Shown here: one piece after another, positions 1-5,251 of the stretch
How positions within the stretch are numbered: position 1 is the first letter of the stretch
Layout: the number at the start of each line of letters is the position of its first letter
DNA from: Betaproteobacteria bacterium
GTDB lineage: Bacteria > Pseudomonadota > Gammaproteobacteria > Burkholderiales > SG8-39
Direction of reading: 5' to 3'
NCBI GenBank assembly: GCA_019509895.1
Contig: JAEKLK010000219.1
Location: 1-10,805 of the forward strand
DNA: 10,805 nt
Notes under the pieces: model-generated
What the model was told of the DNA's origin: nothing
The model's database searches: none
The model's input: only the letters and a program-made list of their open reading frames with translations
Translations under genes and position numbers: made by a program

Positions 1-792
1 GTTAAAGAGCTCGGGATCGTAGTAGTCGACCTGCTTGTAGCGCACGAACGCGCGCAGCAGCTCCCTGGGCGCGAGCGCGCCCTTGGCATGCGCCGTCACG
101 TGATGCGCGTATTTGTAGAAGTCGGCGTTGATCAGGTCCACAGCGGCATTCTCGGCGTCGTAATACTGCTTGCGCTGTTCCGGCGTGAGATCCGCGGCGA
201 CCACTTCGCCGCCGCGATAGAAGGACGAGGCGATGACGTGCGCGCCTTCCTTGAGCGCGAGGCTGATGAAGGGCTCCATCACCGTGACGGCCCGGTACTC
301 GCCTTTTTTCAGCCCCTCCCAGCGAAACTGCGGCAGGCCGCCCTGGTGGATGGCGACATGCTCGCGACCGACCGCGCTCTCGAGCATCTGCAGAGTCGTG
401 TAGTGCGAGCCGGTGAGCTCCTGCACCACCACCGGCACGTCGGCCATGTCACGCGGCGTCTGCAGCTTCTCGTCGAACGTCACGATCGCCTGCGCCGCGA
501 CCGCCGCGCGCAGCGCCGCCAGCTTGCCGCCGCGCTTGCCACGCTCGAGGCGATCGATGCTCGCCCACTCGCAGACGTTGTAGCTGTCGGCGGCGCCGCA
601 TTCGAACATCTCTTCCTTCAAGCGCTGGAAAACCGATTTCTCGACGCTGTCGCGCTCGCGGTCGGCGTACGTGGCGCTGAAGCTGACATCGAGCCCGGCG
701 CGGGCGAACAGGCCCTCTTCGATGCCGACGATCACCGGCAGATCGAAGACCGGATTGTTCGGCGCTATGCGGACTTGCGGCAGTTGTGCCAT
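1..792 (-). CDS. NMT1/THI5-like substrate-binding-fold protein, no signal peptide (3' end outside window)
   Basis: This minus-strand frame is open from the ATG at 790-792 to the window edge, giving 264 residues with no stop. The start of the protein (VRIAPNNPVFDLPVIVGIEEGLFARAGLDV split over residues 7-36) has the pattern of SsuA/THI5/NMT1-type periplasmic binding proteins: a beta strand, a loop, then a helix carrying G-I-E-E-G-L-F. The later stretch with GSHYTTLQMLES and the E-P-F around the middle also fits the two-lobe fold. An AAGGAAAGG purine run precedes the ATG. An in-frame TAA lies only 16-18 bases upstream, so the protein cannot be extended to include a signal peptide. As read it would stay in the cytoplasm, which is odd for an ABC-transporter binding protein. 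Its ligand is unknown. It points away from the nitrile hydratase-like operon about 1.7 kb to the right, and a functional link is only inferred. The family call is fairly sure, the role is not. Confidence 0.75.
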   Translation of the reverse strand, partial: MAQLPQVRIAPNNPVFDLPVIVGIEEGLFARAGLDVSFSATYADRERDSVEKSVFQRLKEEMFECGAADSYNVCEWASIDRLERGKRGGKLAALRAAVAAQAIVTFDEKLQTPRDMADVPVVVQELTGSHYTTLQMLESAVGREHVAIHQGGLPQFRWEGLKKGEYRAVTVMEPFISLALKEGAHVIASSFYRGGEVVAADLTPEQRKQYYDAENAAVDLINADFYKYAHHVTAHAKGALAPRELLRAFVRYKQVDYYDPELFN

Positions 793-851
793 TGCGATTT
801 CCTTTCCTTACGGTCGGCTTCGAGGATACACCGCCCCGTACAAAAATTGAT

Positions 852-880
852 TTGACCGTGCGTGTCCCCTGAAAGACGAT
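852..880 (+). promoter_or_regulatory. candidate sigma70-type promoter for the small membrane protein
   Basis: TTGACC (852-857, 5 of 6 to TTGACA) is followed after 17 bases by GACGAT (875-880, only 3 of 6 to TATAAT). It lies about 40 bases upstream of the GTG start at 923 in the divergent gap shared with the substrate-binding-like gene. The spacing is ideal but the -10 is weak. Confidence 0.25.
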
Positions 881-922
881 GGCGGTCACTGGCGCGCAAG
901 ACGCCGAAGCGGAGGTTCACAA

Positions 923-1099
923 GTGTCAAACATCAGCAATCTTTGGCTCACCGGCGGCGCCGCGGCGGCGACGTTCCTGCTGTACGGCGCCTATCTGCAC
1001 GCGTTTTTCCGGTGGAGCGCTTCGGTCGAGACGATCGAAGCCATGGCGCGCCTGGCGATGCACGACACGGCGCGCGACATCACCGTCAGCAAAGCCTGA
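923..1099 (+). CDS. small single-pass membrane protein, unknown function (GTG start)
   Basis: This 58-residue frame starts at GTG 923-925. A perfect GGAGGT lies at 911-916, six bases before the GTG, and decides the start. The protein begins MSNISNLWLTGG and then has a hydrophobic stretch at about residues 9-29, rich in Ala, Leu and Phe with Tyr and one His, which can span the membrane once. A short polar amphipathic tail of about 28 residues (SVETIEAMARLAMHD and onward) follows. The stop TGA is six bases before a strong intrinsic terminator, so this looks like a complete monocistronic unit. A frame starting only at ATG would miss it. I do not recognise the family. Ribosome site, membrane segment and terminator together make it likely to be real. 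Confidence 0.7.
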   Translation: MSNISNLWLTGGAAAATFLLYGAYLHAFFRWSASVETIEAMARLAMHDTARDITVSKA

Positions 1100-1104
1100 A
1101 ATAG

Positions 1105-1130
1105 AAAAGGCGGGCTCGCGCCCGCCTTTT
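1105..1130. terminator. bidirectional rho-independent terminator
   Basis: A perfect inverted repeat has arms AAAAGGCGGGC (1105-1115) and GCCCGCCTTTT (1120-1130) with the four-base loop TCGC. The GC core is seven pairs, flanked by an A run on the left and a T run on the right, so it works on both strands. It sits between the stop of the small membrane protein (1099, plus) and the stop of the Ser/Gly-rich protein (1149, minus) and can end both transcripts. Confidence 0.93.
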
Positions 1131-1148
1131 CGCTACCACCGAGCCGCC

Positions 1149-2375
1149 TTAGCGCCCCTGTTTCTCGCGCGCGTTGTCGCGGCCCTGTTTGCCGTGCTCG
1201 CCTGCCGCCTGGTCCGCACGGTCGAGGCCGGTCTTCTTGTCGCTTTTCGCGCTCGAACCGCCCGCCGCTGCGGAGCCCGAGTCCTGCGACTGACTCTGGG
1301 AAGAGCTCGTGCCGCCCGCGGCAGAAGAACCCGAGGAGCCCGAGGACCCCTGCACGCTCGAGGAGCTGCCGCCGCTCGGTGGGCAGGAGCAGTTCATCGC
1401 GCCGGCGCCGCCGGAAGTCGTGCCACCGCTCGCGGCATTGCCGCCTGTCGTGCTACCCGTGGACGAGCCGGTCGAGCCGCCCGCGCTGGACGACGTGCTC
1501 GGCGTAGAGGCCGAGGCGCCGCCCGCCGCGGTGTTGGAAGACCCGGTGGAGCTGGAAGGCGAGCTGCCGCCTGAGCTGGAAGGCGAGCTGCCGCCTGAGC
1601 CGGAAGGCGAGCTGCCGCCTGCCGCCGCGCTGCCGCCCGAACTGGACGGTGAGCTGCCACCGGTTGCGCCGCTTGACCCGGAGGCGCTGCCCGAGCCGGA
1701 CGACTGGCTGGTCTGCGCACCCTGGTTCATGCTGGACGACGGGTTGGTGGTCGTCGCGCTCTGGTTCGCCGACGTGCTGCTCGAGACGTTCTGATCGCCC
1801 GAGCCGATGTTCACCCCAGGGCTGATGTTCGCGCCGGCGTTGACGTCGGTGTTGCTGATGCCGACGTTCGCATCGACGCCGACGTTCGGATTGACGTTCA
1901 CACCGCCCGAGGGCGAGGTGGTCGAGCTTGCGCTCGACGGGCTAGAGGAGCCGCCCGAGCCGGAAGGCGAGCTGGATCCGGCGGCGGAAGGCGAGCTCGA
2001 TCCGGCGGAACTGCCCGAGCCGGTGGACTGGCTCTGCTGCGTGCTCTGGCCCATGGTTGACGACGGGTTGGTGGTCGTCGCGCTCTGGTTCGCGCTCACG
2101 CCGCTCGATACGTTCTGGTCGCCCGTGCCAGCGTTGACGCCGGGGCTCACGTTCGCGCCCGCGTTCACGTCGCTGTTCGAGATGCCGACGTTGGCGCCGA
2201 CGCCGACGTTCGGATTCACATTCGTGCCGCCCGAGGGAGCGGTGCTCGACCCGCCCGAACTCTGGGTGGTCTGCGATTGCTGGTCGGTGGTGCTGGACGA
2301 CTGCGCCCAAGCGGTGCCAAACGCACCCATCACCGCCGCAGCTGTAATACTTACTGCGAATTGCTTCGCTCTCAT
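1149..2375 (-). CDS. secreted Ser/Gly/Thr-rich low-complexity repeat protein
   Basis: This 408-residue protein has a clear Sec signal peptide (residues 1-24, ending A-W-A before Q25). A GGAGG lies four bases before the ATG at 2373-2375. The rest is almost wholly Ser, Gly, Ala, Thr, Pro, Asn and Gln. Two related modules at residues 51-120 and 159-228 each carry N-V-N-P-N-V-G-V, A-N-V-G-I-S-N, D-V-N-A-G-A-N and G-D-Q-N-V-S-S. A stretch of GGSSPS-type octapeptides follows (about 240-280), then a lone Cys pair (N-C-S-C, near 328-331). The tail is charged and lysine/arginine-rich (about 376-408). No catalytic domain is visible. It may be a cell-surface or matrix protein, which is inference from composition. 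The gene is convergent with the small membrane protein and shares its terminator, and is divergent from the nitrile hydratase-like operon. Long open frames on the opposite strand here are a by-product of its codon composition. Confidence 0.8.
   Translation of the reverse strand: MRAKQFAVSITAAAVMGAFGTAWAQSSSTTDQQSQTTQSSGGSSTAPSGGTNVNPNVGVGANVGISNSDVNAGANVSPGVNAGTGDQNVSSGVSANQSATTTNPSSTMGQSTQQSQSTGSGSSAGSSSPSAAGSSSPSGSGGSSSPSSASSTTSPSGGVNVNPNVGVDANVGISNTDVNAGANISPGVNIGSGDQNVSSSTSANQSATTTNPSSSMNQGAQTSQSSGSGSASGSSGATGGSSPSSSGGSAAAGGSSPSGSGGSSPSSSGGSSPSSSTGSSNTAAGGASASTPSTSSSAGGSTGSSTGSTTGGNAASGGTTSGGAGAMNCSCPPSGGSSSSVQGSSGSSGSSAAGGTSSSQSQSQDSGSAAAGGSSAKSDKKTGLDRADQAAGEHGKQGRDNAREKQGR
1549..1620 (-). 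repeat. 24-bp tandem repeat, three copies
   Basis: Three direct copies of a 24-base unit lie end to end (1549-1572, 1573-1596, 1597-1620). The first two are identical and the third has one T-to-C change. On the coding minus strand each encodes an octapeptide of the GGSSPS(G/S)S type. The length keeps frame, so copy number can change by slippage without breaking the gene. Confidence 0.93.
1692..2225 (-). repeat. two copies of a ~70-residue NVNPNVGV module
   Basis: Within the secreted protein, residues 51-120 (about 2016-2225) and 159-228 (about 1692-1901) are diverged direct repeats 108 residues apart. They keep the same order of short motifs and about three quarters of residues. The copies differ by many synonymous and some amino-acid changes, so the duplication is older than the 24-base tandem repeats. 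Confidence 0.85.
1961..2008 (-). repeat. 24-bp tandem repeat, two copies
   Basis: Two adjacent 24-base units (1961-1984 and 1985-2008) differ at one base. Both share the core GGAAGGCGAGCT with the triple repeat at 1549-1620, which suggests a common origin. They encode S-A-A-G-S-S-S-P type repeats near residues 123-140 of the secreted protein. Confidence 0.88.
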
Positions 2376-2424
2376 GTCGCCTCCGTGGTGGTCAAACGAA
2401 ATGCTGAATCCCCCGCCGCAACTG

Positions 2425-2454
2425 TTGTGCCCATCGGCATGTCTTGTGGACAAT
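2425..2454 (+). promoter_or_regulatory. weak candidate promoter for the nitrile hydratase-like operon
   Basis: TTGTGC (2425-2430) and GACAAT (2449-2454, 4 of 6) are 18 bases apart. A transcript from here would begin within a few bases of the ATG at 2463, and no Shine-Dalgarno sequence precedes that ATG, so a leaderless message is possible. An in-frame ATG at 2439 would add eight residues and would lie upstream of such a start site. The match is weak. Confidence 0.2.
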
Positions 2455-2462
2455 CTCCCCTC

Positions 2463-2768
2463 ATGAGCAAGGGACCGCACGATATGGGCGGCGAGGCCGC
2501 CGGGCCGATCGACACCGTGGATCACGGCATGAAGTTCTGGGAGAAGCAGGCCAACGCGCTGCGCAATACGCTCACCAGCCGCAGGGTAATTCGGCTGGAC
2601 GAGCTCCGCCGCGCGGCCGAAGACCTGGGACCGCGCTACTACGAGCTCGAGTACTTCCAGCGCACCACCGAGGCGCTGCGGCGCGTGCTGATCGAGCACG
2701 GTCACTTCACCGAAGCCGAGCTCACGGCGAAGATGGCCGAGGTGCGCCGCCGTTATGACCCTGCCTAG
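2463..2768 (+). CDS. nitrile hydratase/thiocyanate hydrolase-type beta subunit, N-terminal half (split beta, ScnB-like)
   Basis: This 101-residue protein corresponds to the N-terminal helical part of nitrile hydratase beta. It has G-P-H-D-M-G-G at residues 4-10, G-P-I-D at 14-17, F-W-E near 25-27, the helix L-D-E-L-R-R-A-A-E-D-L (45-55), and then Y-Y-E-L-E-Y-F with L-I-E-H-G (59-80). In nitrile hydratases an Arg in the equivalent helix reaches the active-site claw Cys, and R49/R50 are candidates here. The gene ends where a fused beta subunit would continue, and the next gene supplies the rest after a 14-base overlap. Thiocyanate hydrolase has exactly this split. Nitrile hydratase accessory proteins (P14K type) resemble this domain too, but the HDMGG start and the neighbour favour a structural subunit. 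An alternative start at 2439 is in frame. Neither start has a clear ribosome site. Confidence 0.82.
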   Translation: MSKGPHDMGGEAAGPIDTVDHGMKFWEKQANALRNTLTSRRVIRLDELRRAAEDLGPRYYELEYFQRTTEALRRVLIEHGHFTEAELTAKMAEVRRRYDPA

Positions 2769-3069
2769 CGCGTACACCGAAGCGCCCGCGCGACGCTTCA
2801 ACGTCGGCGAGCGCGTGCGCGTGAAGCTCGCCTTCCCGCCCGGCCATCGCCGCACCCCGGTCTACGTGCGCGGCAAGAGCGGCGTCGTCGAGCGCGTCTG
2901 CGGCGCCTTTGCCAATCCGGAGGAGCTCGCCTACGGCTTCGACGGCAACCCCAAGCGCGTGCTCTACCGCGTGCGTTTCCGGCAGCGCGAGCTATGGTCT
3001 GACTATGCCGGATCGGAAAGCGACCATCTGGAGCTGGAAATCTACGAGCACTGGCTGGAGGCGGCATGA
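2755..3069 (+). CDS. nitrile hydratase/thiocyanate hydrolase-type beta subunit, C-terminal SH3-like half (ScnA-like)
   Basis: This 104-residue protein matches the C-terminal SH3-like barrel of nitrile hydratase beta. It has F-N-V-G-E-R-V-R-V (15-23), P-G-H-R-R-T-P-V-Y-V-R-G-K-S-G (29-43), V-L-Y-R-V-R-F (69-75) and E-L-W (79-81), and ends E-I-Y-E-H-W-L-E. The GH-R-x-P-x-Y-x-RG block is the family signature and holds the conserved Arg that contacts the metal-claw region in nitrile hydratases. It starts inside the last codons of the preceding gene (14-base overlap) and its TGA overlaps the ATG of the alpha subunit (ATGA), so the three subunits should be made in step. It probably assembles with its neighbours in the cytoplasm as an alpha-plus-split-beta enzyme. 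The family is clear, the substrate is not. Confidence 0.85.
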   Translation: MTLPSAYTEAPARRFNVGERVRVKLAFPPGHRRTPVYVRGKSGVVERVCGAFANPEELAYGFDGNPKRVLYRVRFRQRELWSDYAGSESDHLELEIYEHWLEAA

Positions 3070-3689
3070 AACATCACGATCACGACCATTCGCGCGACCG
3101 CTCGTTCGACGACGGTCCGCCGTCGGAGCACGAGATCATGAGCCGCGCCATGCAGGAGCTGCTCGAGGCGAAAGGCGTGATAACGGCCGAGCAGCTGCGC
3201 CGGCGCATGGAGCAGTTCGATGCCGAGTTTCCACAGCGCGGCGCGCGCGTCATCGCACATGCCTGGGTGGACGCGGATTTCAGGCAGCGCCTGCTCGTCG
3301 ACGGCAAGCGCGCCTGCGCCGAGTGGGGCATCGACCTGGAAGCCGATCGCCTGATCGCGGTGGAGAACACGCCGCGGCTGCACAACGTAATCGTGTGCAC
3401 GCTCTGCTCCTGCTACCCGCGCGCGCTCCTCGGCATGCCGCCCACCTGGTACAAGAGCGAGAACTACCGGCGCCGCGTGGTACGCGAGCCGCGCGCGGTG
3501 CTGCGCGAGTTCGGCACCGTTATTCCCGAGGAGGTCGAAGTGCGCGTGCACGACTCGAATGCCGACATGCGCTACGTCGTCGTGCCGATGCGGCCCGCCG
3601 GCACCGACGGCTGGAGCGAGGAGCGGCTCGCCTCGATCATTACGCGCGACGCGTTGGTCGGCGTCACCGTGCCAGACGCGAAGAGATGA
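3066..3689 (+). CDS. cobalt-type nitrile hydratase alpha / thiocyanate hydrolase gamma-like catalytic subunit
   Basis: This 207-residue protein has the length of a nitrile hydratase alpha subunit. The metal-binding claw V-C-T-L-C-S-C-Y lies at residues 110-117, with Cys111, Cys114, Ser115 and Cys116. In this family the last two Cys are oxidised to sulfinic and sulfenic acid and hold a low-spin metal. Thr between the first two Cys and Tyr after the third are typical of cobalt enzymes, while iron enzymes have Ser and Thr. The flanking P-P-T-W-Y-K-S, R-R-V-V-R-E-P-R-A-V-L and P-M-R-P-A-G-T-D-G-W-S-E-E blocks are also family hallmarks. The reaction would be hydration of a nitrile to an amide, or of thiocyanate to carbonyl sulfide and ammonia if it is a ScnC-type enzyme. 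The N terminus is unusually His/Asp-rich (MKHHDHDH), perhaps for metal handling. It overlaps both neighbours by ATGA. Confidence 0.93.
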   Translation: MKHHDHDHSRDRSFDDGPPSEHEIMSRAMQELLEAKGVITAEQLRRRMEQFDAEFPQRGARVIAHAWVDADFRQRLLVDGKRACAEWGIDLEADRLIAVENTPRLHNVIVCTLCSCYPRALLGMPPTWYKSENYRRRVVREPRAVLREFGTVIPEEVEVRVHDSNADMRYVVVPMRPAGTDGWSEERLASIITRDALVGVTVPDAKR

Positions 3690-4312
3690 AGCTGCTGGTC
3701 TTCGGCGCTACCGGGCCGACTGGCAAGGAGGTCGTGGCTCAGGCGCTGGAGCGCGGATTCCAGGTGACGGCGTTCGCCCGGCGGCCCGGCGCCGTACCAG
3801 CGCGCGAGCGGCTGCGCGTTTTATCGGGCGATACCGTGCGCGATCCGCAGGCCGTGGCGGAGGCGGTGCGCGGGCAGGACGGCGTCGTGAGCGCCCTCGG
3901 CGTGCGCAACAGCTTCTTTCCGCGCGGGCTGATGCAGCGCAGCCTTGCGAACATCGTGCCGGCGATGGACGCAGCGGGCGTCCGGCGCTTCGTCCTCATG
4001 TCGGCGTTCGGCGTGGGCGATTCGAAGAAGGATGCGCCGATGATGCCGCGTCTCCTGTACCACACGCTCCTCGCCTGCATCTTTGCCGACAAGCACGTCG
4101 CGGAAGAGTCGTTGAAGCGCAGCACGCTCGACTGGACCATCGTGTATCCGGTGCTGCTGACCCATGCGCCACGGAGCGTCCGCTACCGCGCCGGCGAGCG
4201 CCTGGAGCTGCGCGGCTTTCCGTCGATCTCGCGCGCCGATGTGGCCGATTTCATGCTGCGCGAGCTGGTCGGGCGGCGCTTCGTACGCCGCACGGTGGTC
4301 CTGAGCGACTAA
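3686..4312 (+). CDS. NAD(P)-binding SDR/NmrA-like oxidoreductase
   Basis: This 208-residue Rossmann protein has the dinucleotide motif G-A-T-G-P-T-G at residues 7-13, directly after the first strand. It continues with V-S-A-L-G (68-72), F-V-L-M-S-A-F-G (102-109), and D-K-H-V-A-E-E-S-L followed by L-D-W-T-I-V-Y-P (135-155). This order is typical of atypical short-chain dehydrogenases of the NmrA/biliverdin-reductase-B/NAD(P)H-binding type (PF13460-like). The classical SDR Y-x-x-x-K pair is not present in its usual form, so it may bind cofactor for a reductase or a sensing role. It overlaps the alpha subunit by ATGA, so it is the fourth gene of the operon. A role in processing the substrate or product of the hydratase is inferred from that coupling only. 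It ends seven bases from the convergent VOC gene. Confidence 0.85.
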   Translation: MKLLVFGATGPTGKEVVAQALERGFQVTAFARRPGAVPARERLRVLSGDTVRDPQAVAEAVRGQDGVVSALGVRNSFFPRGLMQRSLANIVPAMDAAGVRRFVLMSAFGVGDSKKDAPMMPRLLYHTLLACIFADKHVAEESLKRSTLDWTIVYPVLLTHAPRSVRYRAGERLELRGFPSISRADVADFMLRELVGRRFVRRTVVLSD

Positions 4313-4319
4313 CCCCGCC

Positions 4320-4715
4320 TCAGTCCGGCGGCGGCTTGCCATCCGAGGGCCCCTTTAGCTCCACCTGGTTGCCCTCCGGATCGAAGAGATAGATCGACGG
4401 CCCGTTGCCTTCGGCGCCATAGCGGCTGCGCACATCGCCCGTCTCCACGCCGTGGCACTTCAGATGCTCGACGATCGCCTTTTCGTCGAACGGATCGACT
4501 TGCAGGCAAAAGTGATCCATGTTGCGCCCGCCGGCGCCCGTGTCGGCGGCGACCAGGTCGATGAGCGACTCGCCTACACGCAGGTGCGTCATGTTGAATT
4601 TCGGCCGGAAAGCCACGTACCGGGCGCCGAGCACGTCGCGGTAGAAGCGCACCATGCGCTCCATGTCGCGCACGCGCAGGACGACATGGTCGATGGAACG
4701 GAGGTTCAGGGTCAT
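4320..4715 (-). CDS. VOC-family (glyoxalase/bleomycin-resistance fold) metalloprotein
   Basis: This 131-residue protein has two beta-alpha-beta-beta-beta modules. I-D-H-V-V-L-R-V-R-D-M (8-18) and F-Y-R-D-V-L-G (24-30) open the first. M-D-H-F-C-L-Q-V (66-73) opens the second, which closes with F-D-P-E-G-N-Q-V-E-L (111-120). His10, Glu49, His68 and Glu119 fall where glyoxalase I of the E. coli type has its four metal ligands, so a metal-dependent enzyme is likely. The exact reaction (lyase, isomerase, dioxygenase or resistance protein) cannot be told. The start at 4713-4715 is chosen because AAGAGG lies eight bases upstream and because the fold begins at once. A longer frame to 4769 exists without support. 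It is convergent with the SDR gene and divergent from the stress-type gene at 4781. Confidence 0.88.
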   Translation of the reverse strand: MTLNLRSIDHVVLRVRDMERMVRFYRDVLGARYVAFRPKFNMTHLRVGESLIDLVAADTGAGGRNMDHFCLQVDPFDEKAIVEHLKCHGVETGDVRSRYGAEGNGPSIYLFDPEGNQVELKGPSDGKPPPD

Positions 4716-4739
4716 CGGGAACGCCTCTTGCGAACCGAC

Positions 4740-4769
4740 AGTATCGCGCGCCGGGCGGCGGCGCGACAA
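4740..4769 (-). promoter_or_regulatory. candidate promoter for the VOC gene
   Basis: On the minus strand TTGTCG (4769-4764, 4 of 6) and GATACT (4745-4740, 4 of 6) are separated by 18 bases, about 25 bases upstream of the VOC start. The -35 overlaps the ribosome site of the divergent gene at 4781. Modest match only. Confidence 0.3.
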
Positions 4770-4780
4770 AGGAGGCTCGC

Positions 4781-5251
4781 ATGGCGATGCTGATCGTCGG
4801 ACTGCTCAGGGATGCCCACCAGGCGCGGGGCATGATCCGCGCGCTCGACGACGCGGGCTTCAGCGGCGACGACATAGACATGCAGGGCGGCCTGCTCGCC
4901 GAGCTGACGCTGCGCGGCGTGCCCGAGGACGAGGCGGCCACCTTCGCCGAAGGCGTGCGCCGGGGCGGCGCCGTGGTCTGCGTACGCGCCGACGACGAGC
5001 AGGAAGCAAGCGAGGCTGCCAATCTCATGCGGGAGCACGGCGCCCTCGACATCGAGGCCTGCCGCGCCGGCTGGCGCGGCCGCGAGCAGGTGCAGCCCGA
5101 TCCGCCCGCCGAGCACTATGCGAGCGCCTTCGGCGAATATCCGCCCGGGCCGGGGCGCATCTTCGCCGACGCGCGCCGCCGGCCGTACACCGGCCCCGAG
5201 CGGCGCGTGGGGCGCGCGCCTTACAGCGGTAGCGACCGGCGCGGCGCCTAG
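4781..5251 (+). CDS. YflT/general-stress-like protein with C-terminal Y-x-G-x-(E/D)-RR repeats
   Basis: This 156-residue protein is preceded by a very strong AAAGGAGG (4768-4775) five bases before its ATG. Residues 1-95 form a small alpha/beta domain. It starts with a strand (M-L-I-V-G-L-L), has a helix D-A-H-Q-A-R-G-M-I-R-A-L-D-D-A-G-F and a later glycine turn R-R-G-G-A-V-V-C-V-R-A (60-70), and ends near N-L-M-R-E-H-G-A. This resembles the heat-induced/general stress domain of Bacillus YflT and the N-terminal part of YsnF-type proteins. A flexible Pro-rich linker follows (about 105-130). The end carries two short repeats, Y-T-G-P-E-R-R (136-142) and Y-S-G-S-D-R-R (148-154). The function is unknown. 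Its stop codon shares the bases CTAG (5248-5251) with the stop of the convergent propeller gene. The domain call is by eye. Confidence 0.75.
   Translation: MAMLIVGLLRDAHQARGMIRALDDAGFSGDDIDMQGGLLAELTLRGVPEDEAATFAEGVRRGGAVVCVRADDEQEASEAANLMREHGALDIEACRAGWRGREQVQPDPPAEHYASAFGEYPPGPGRIFADARRRPYTGPERRVGRAPYSGSDRRGA

Noticed and set aside
11..15. Lipoprotein signal (LNAGC) in the first propeller-cytochrome protein, given as residue numbers of that protein
   Set aside because: Asn at -3 breaks the usual lipobox. Cleavage by signal peptidase I after A-L-A is more likely.
88..855. 255-residue plus-strand open frame
   Set aside because: Opposite the substrate-binding-fold gene, with shadow-like His/Arg/Ala composition. 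The minus strand has the fold signature.
1549..1620. CRISPR array
   Set aside because: The 24-base units abut without spacers and encode an in-frame octapeptide repeat.
1309..2466. Long plus-strand open frames rich in Pro, Glu and Leu opposite the Ser/Gly-rich gene
   Set aside because: They lack a ribosome site and arise from the reverse complement of Ser and Gly codons. The minus strand has a signal peptide, a GGAGG site and coherent peptide repeats.
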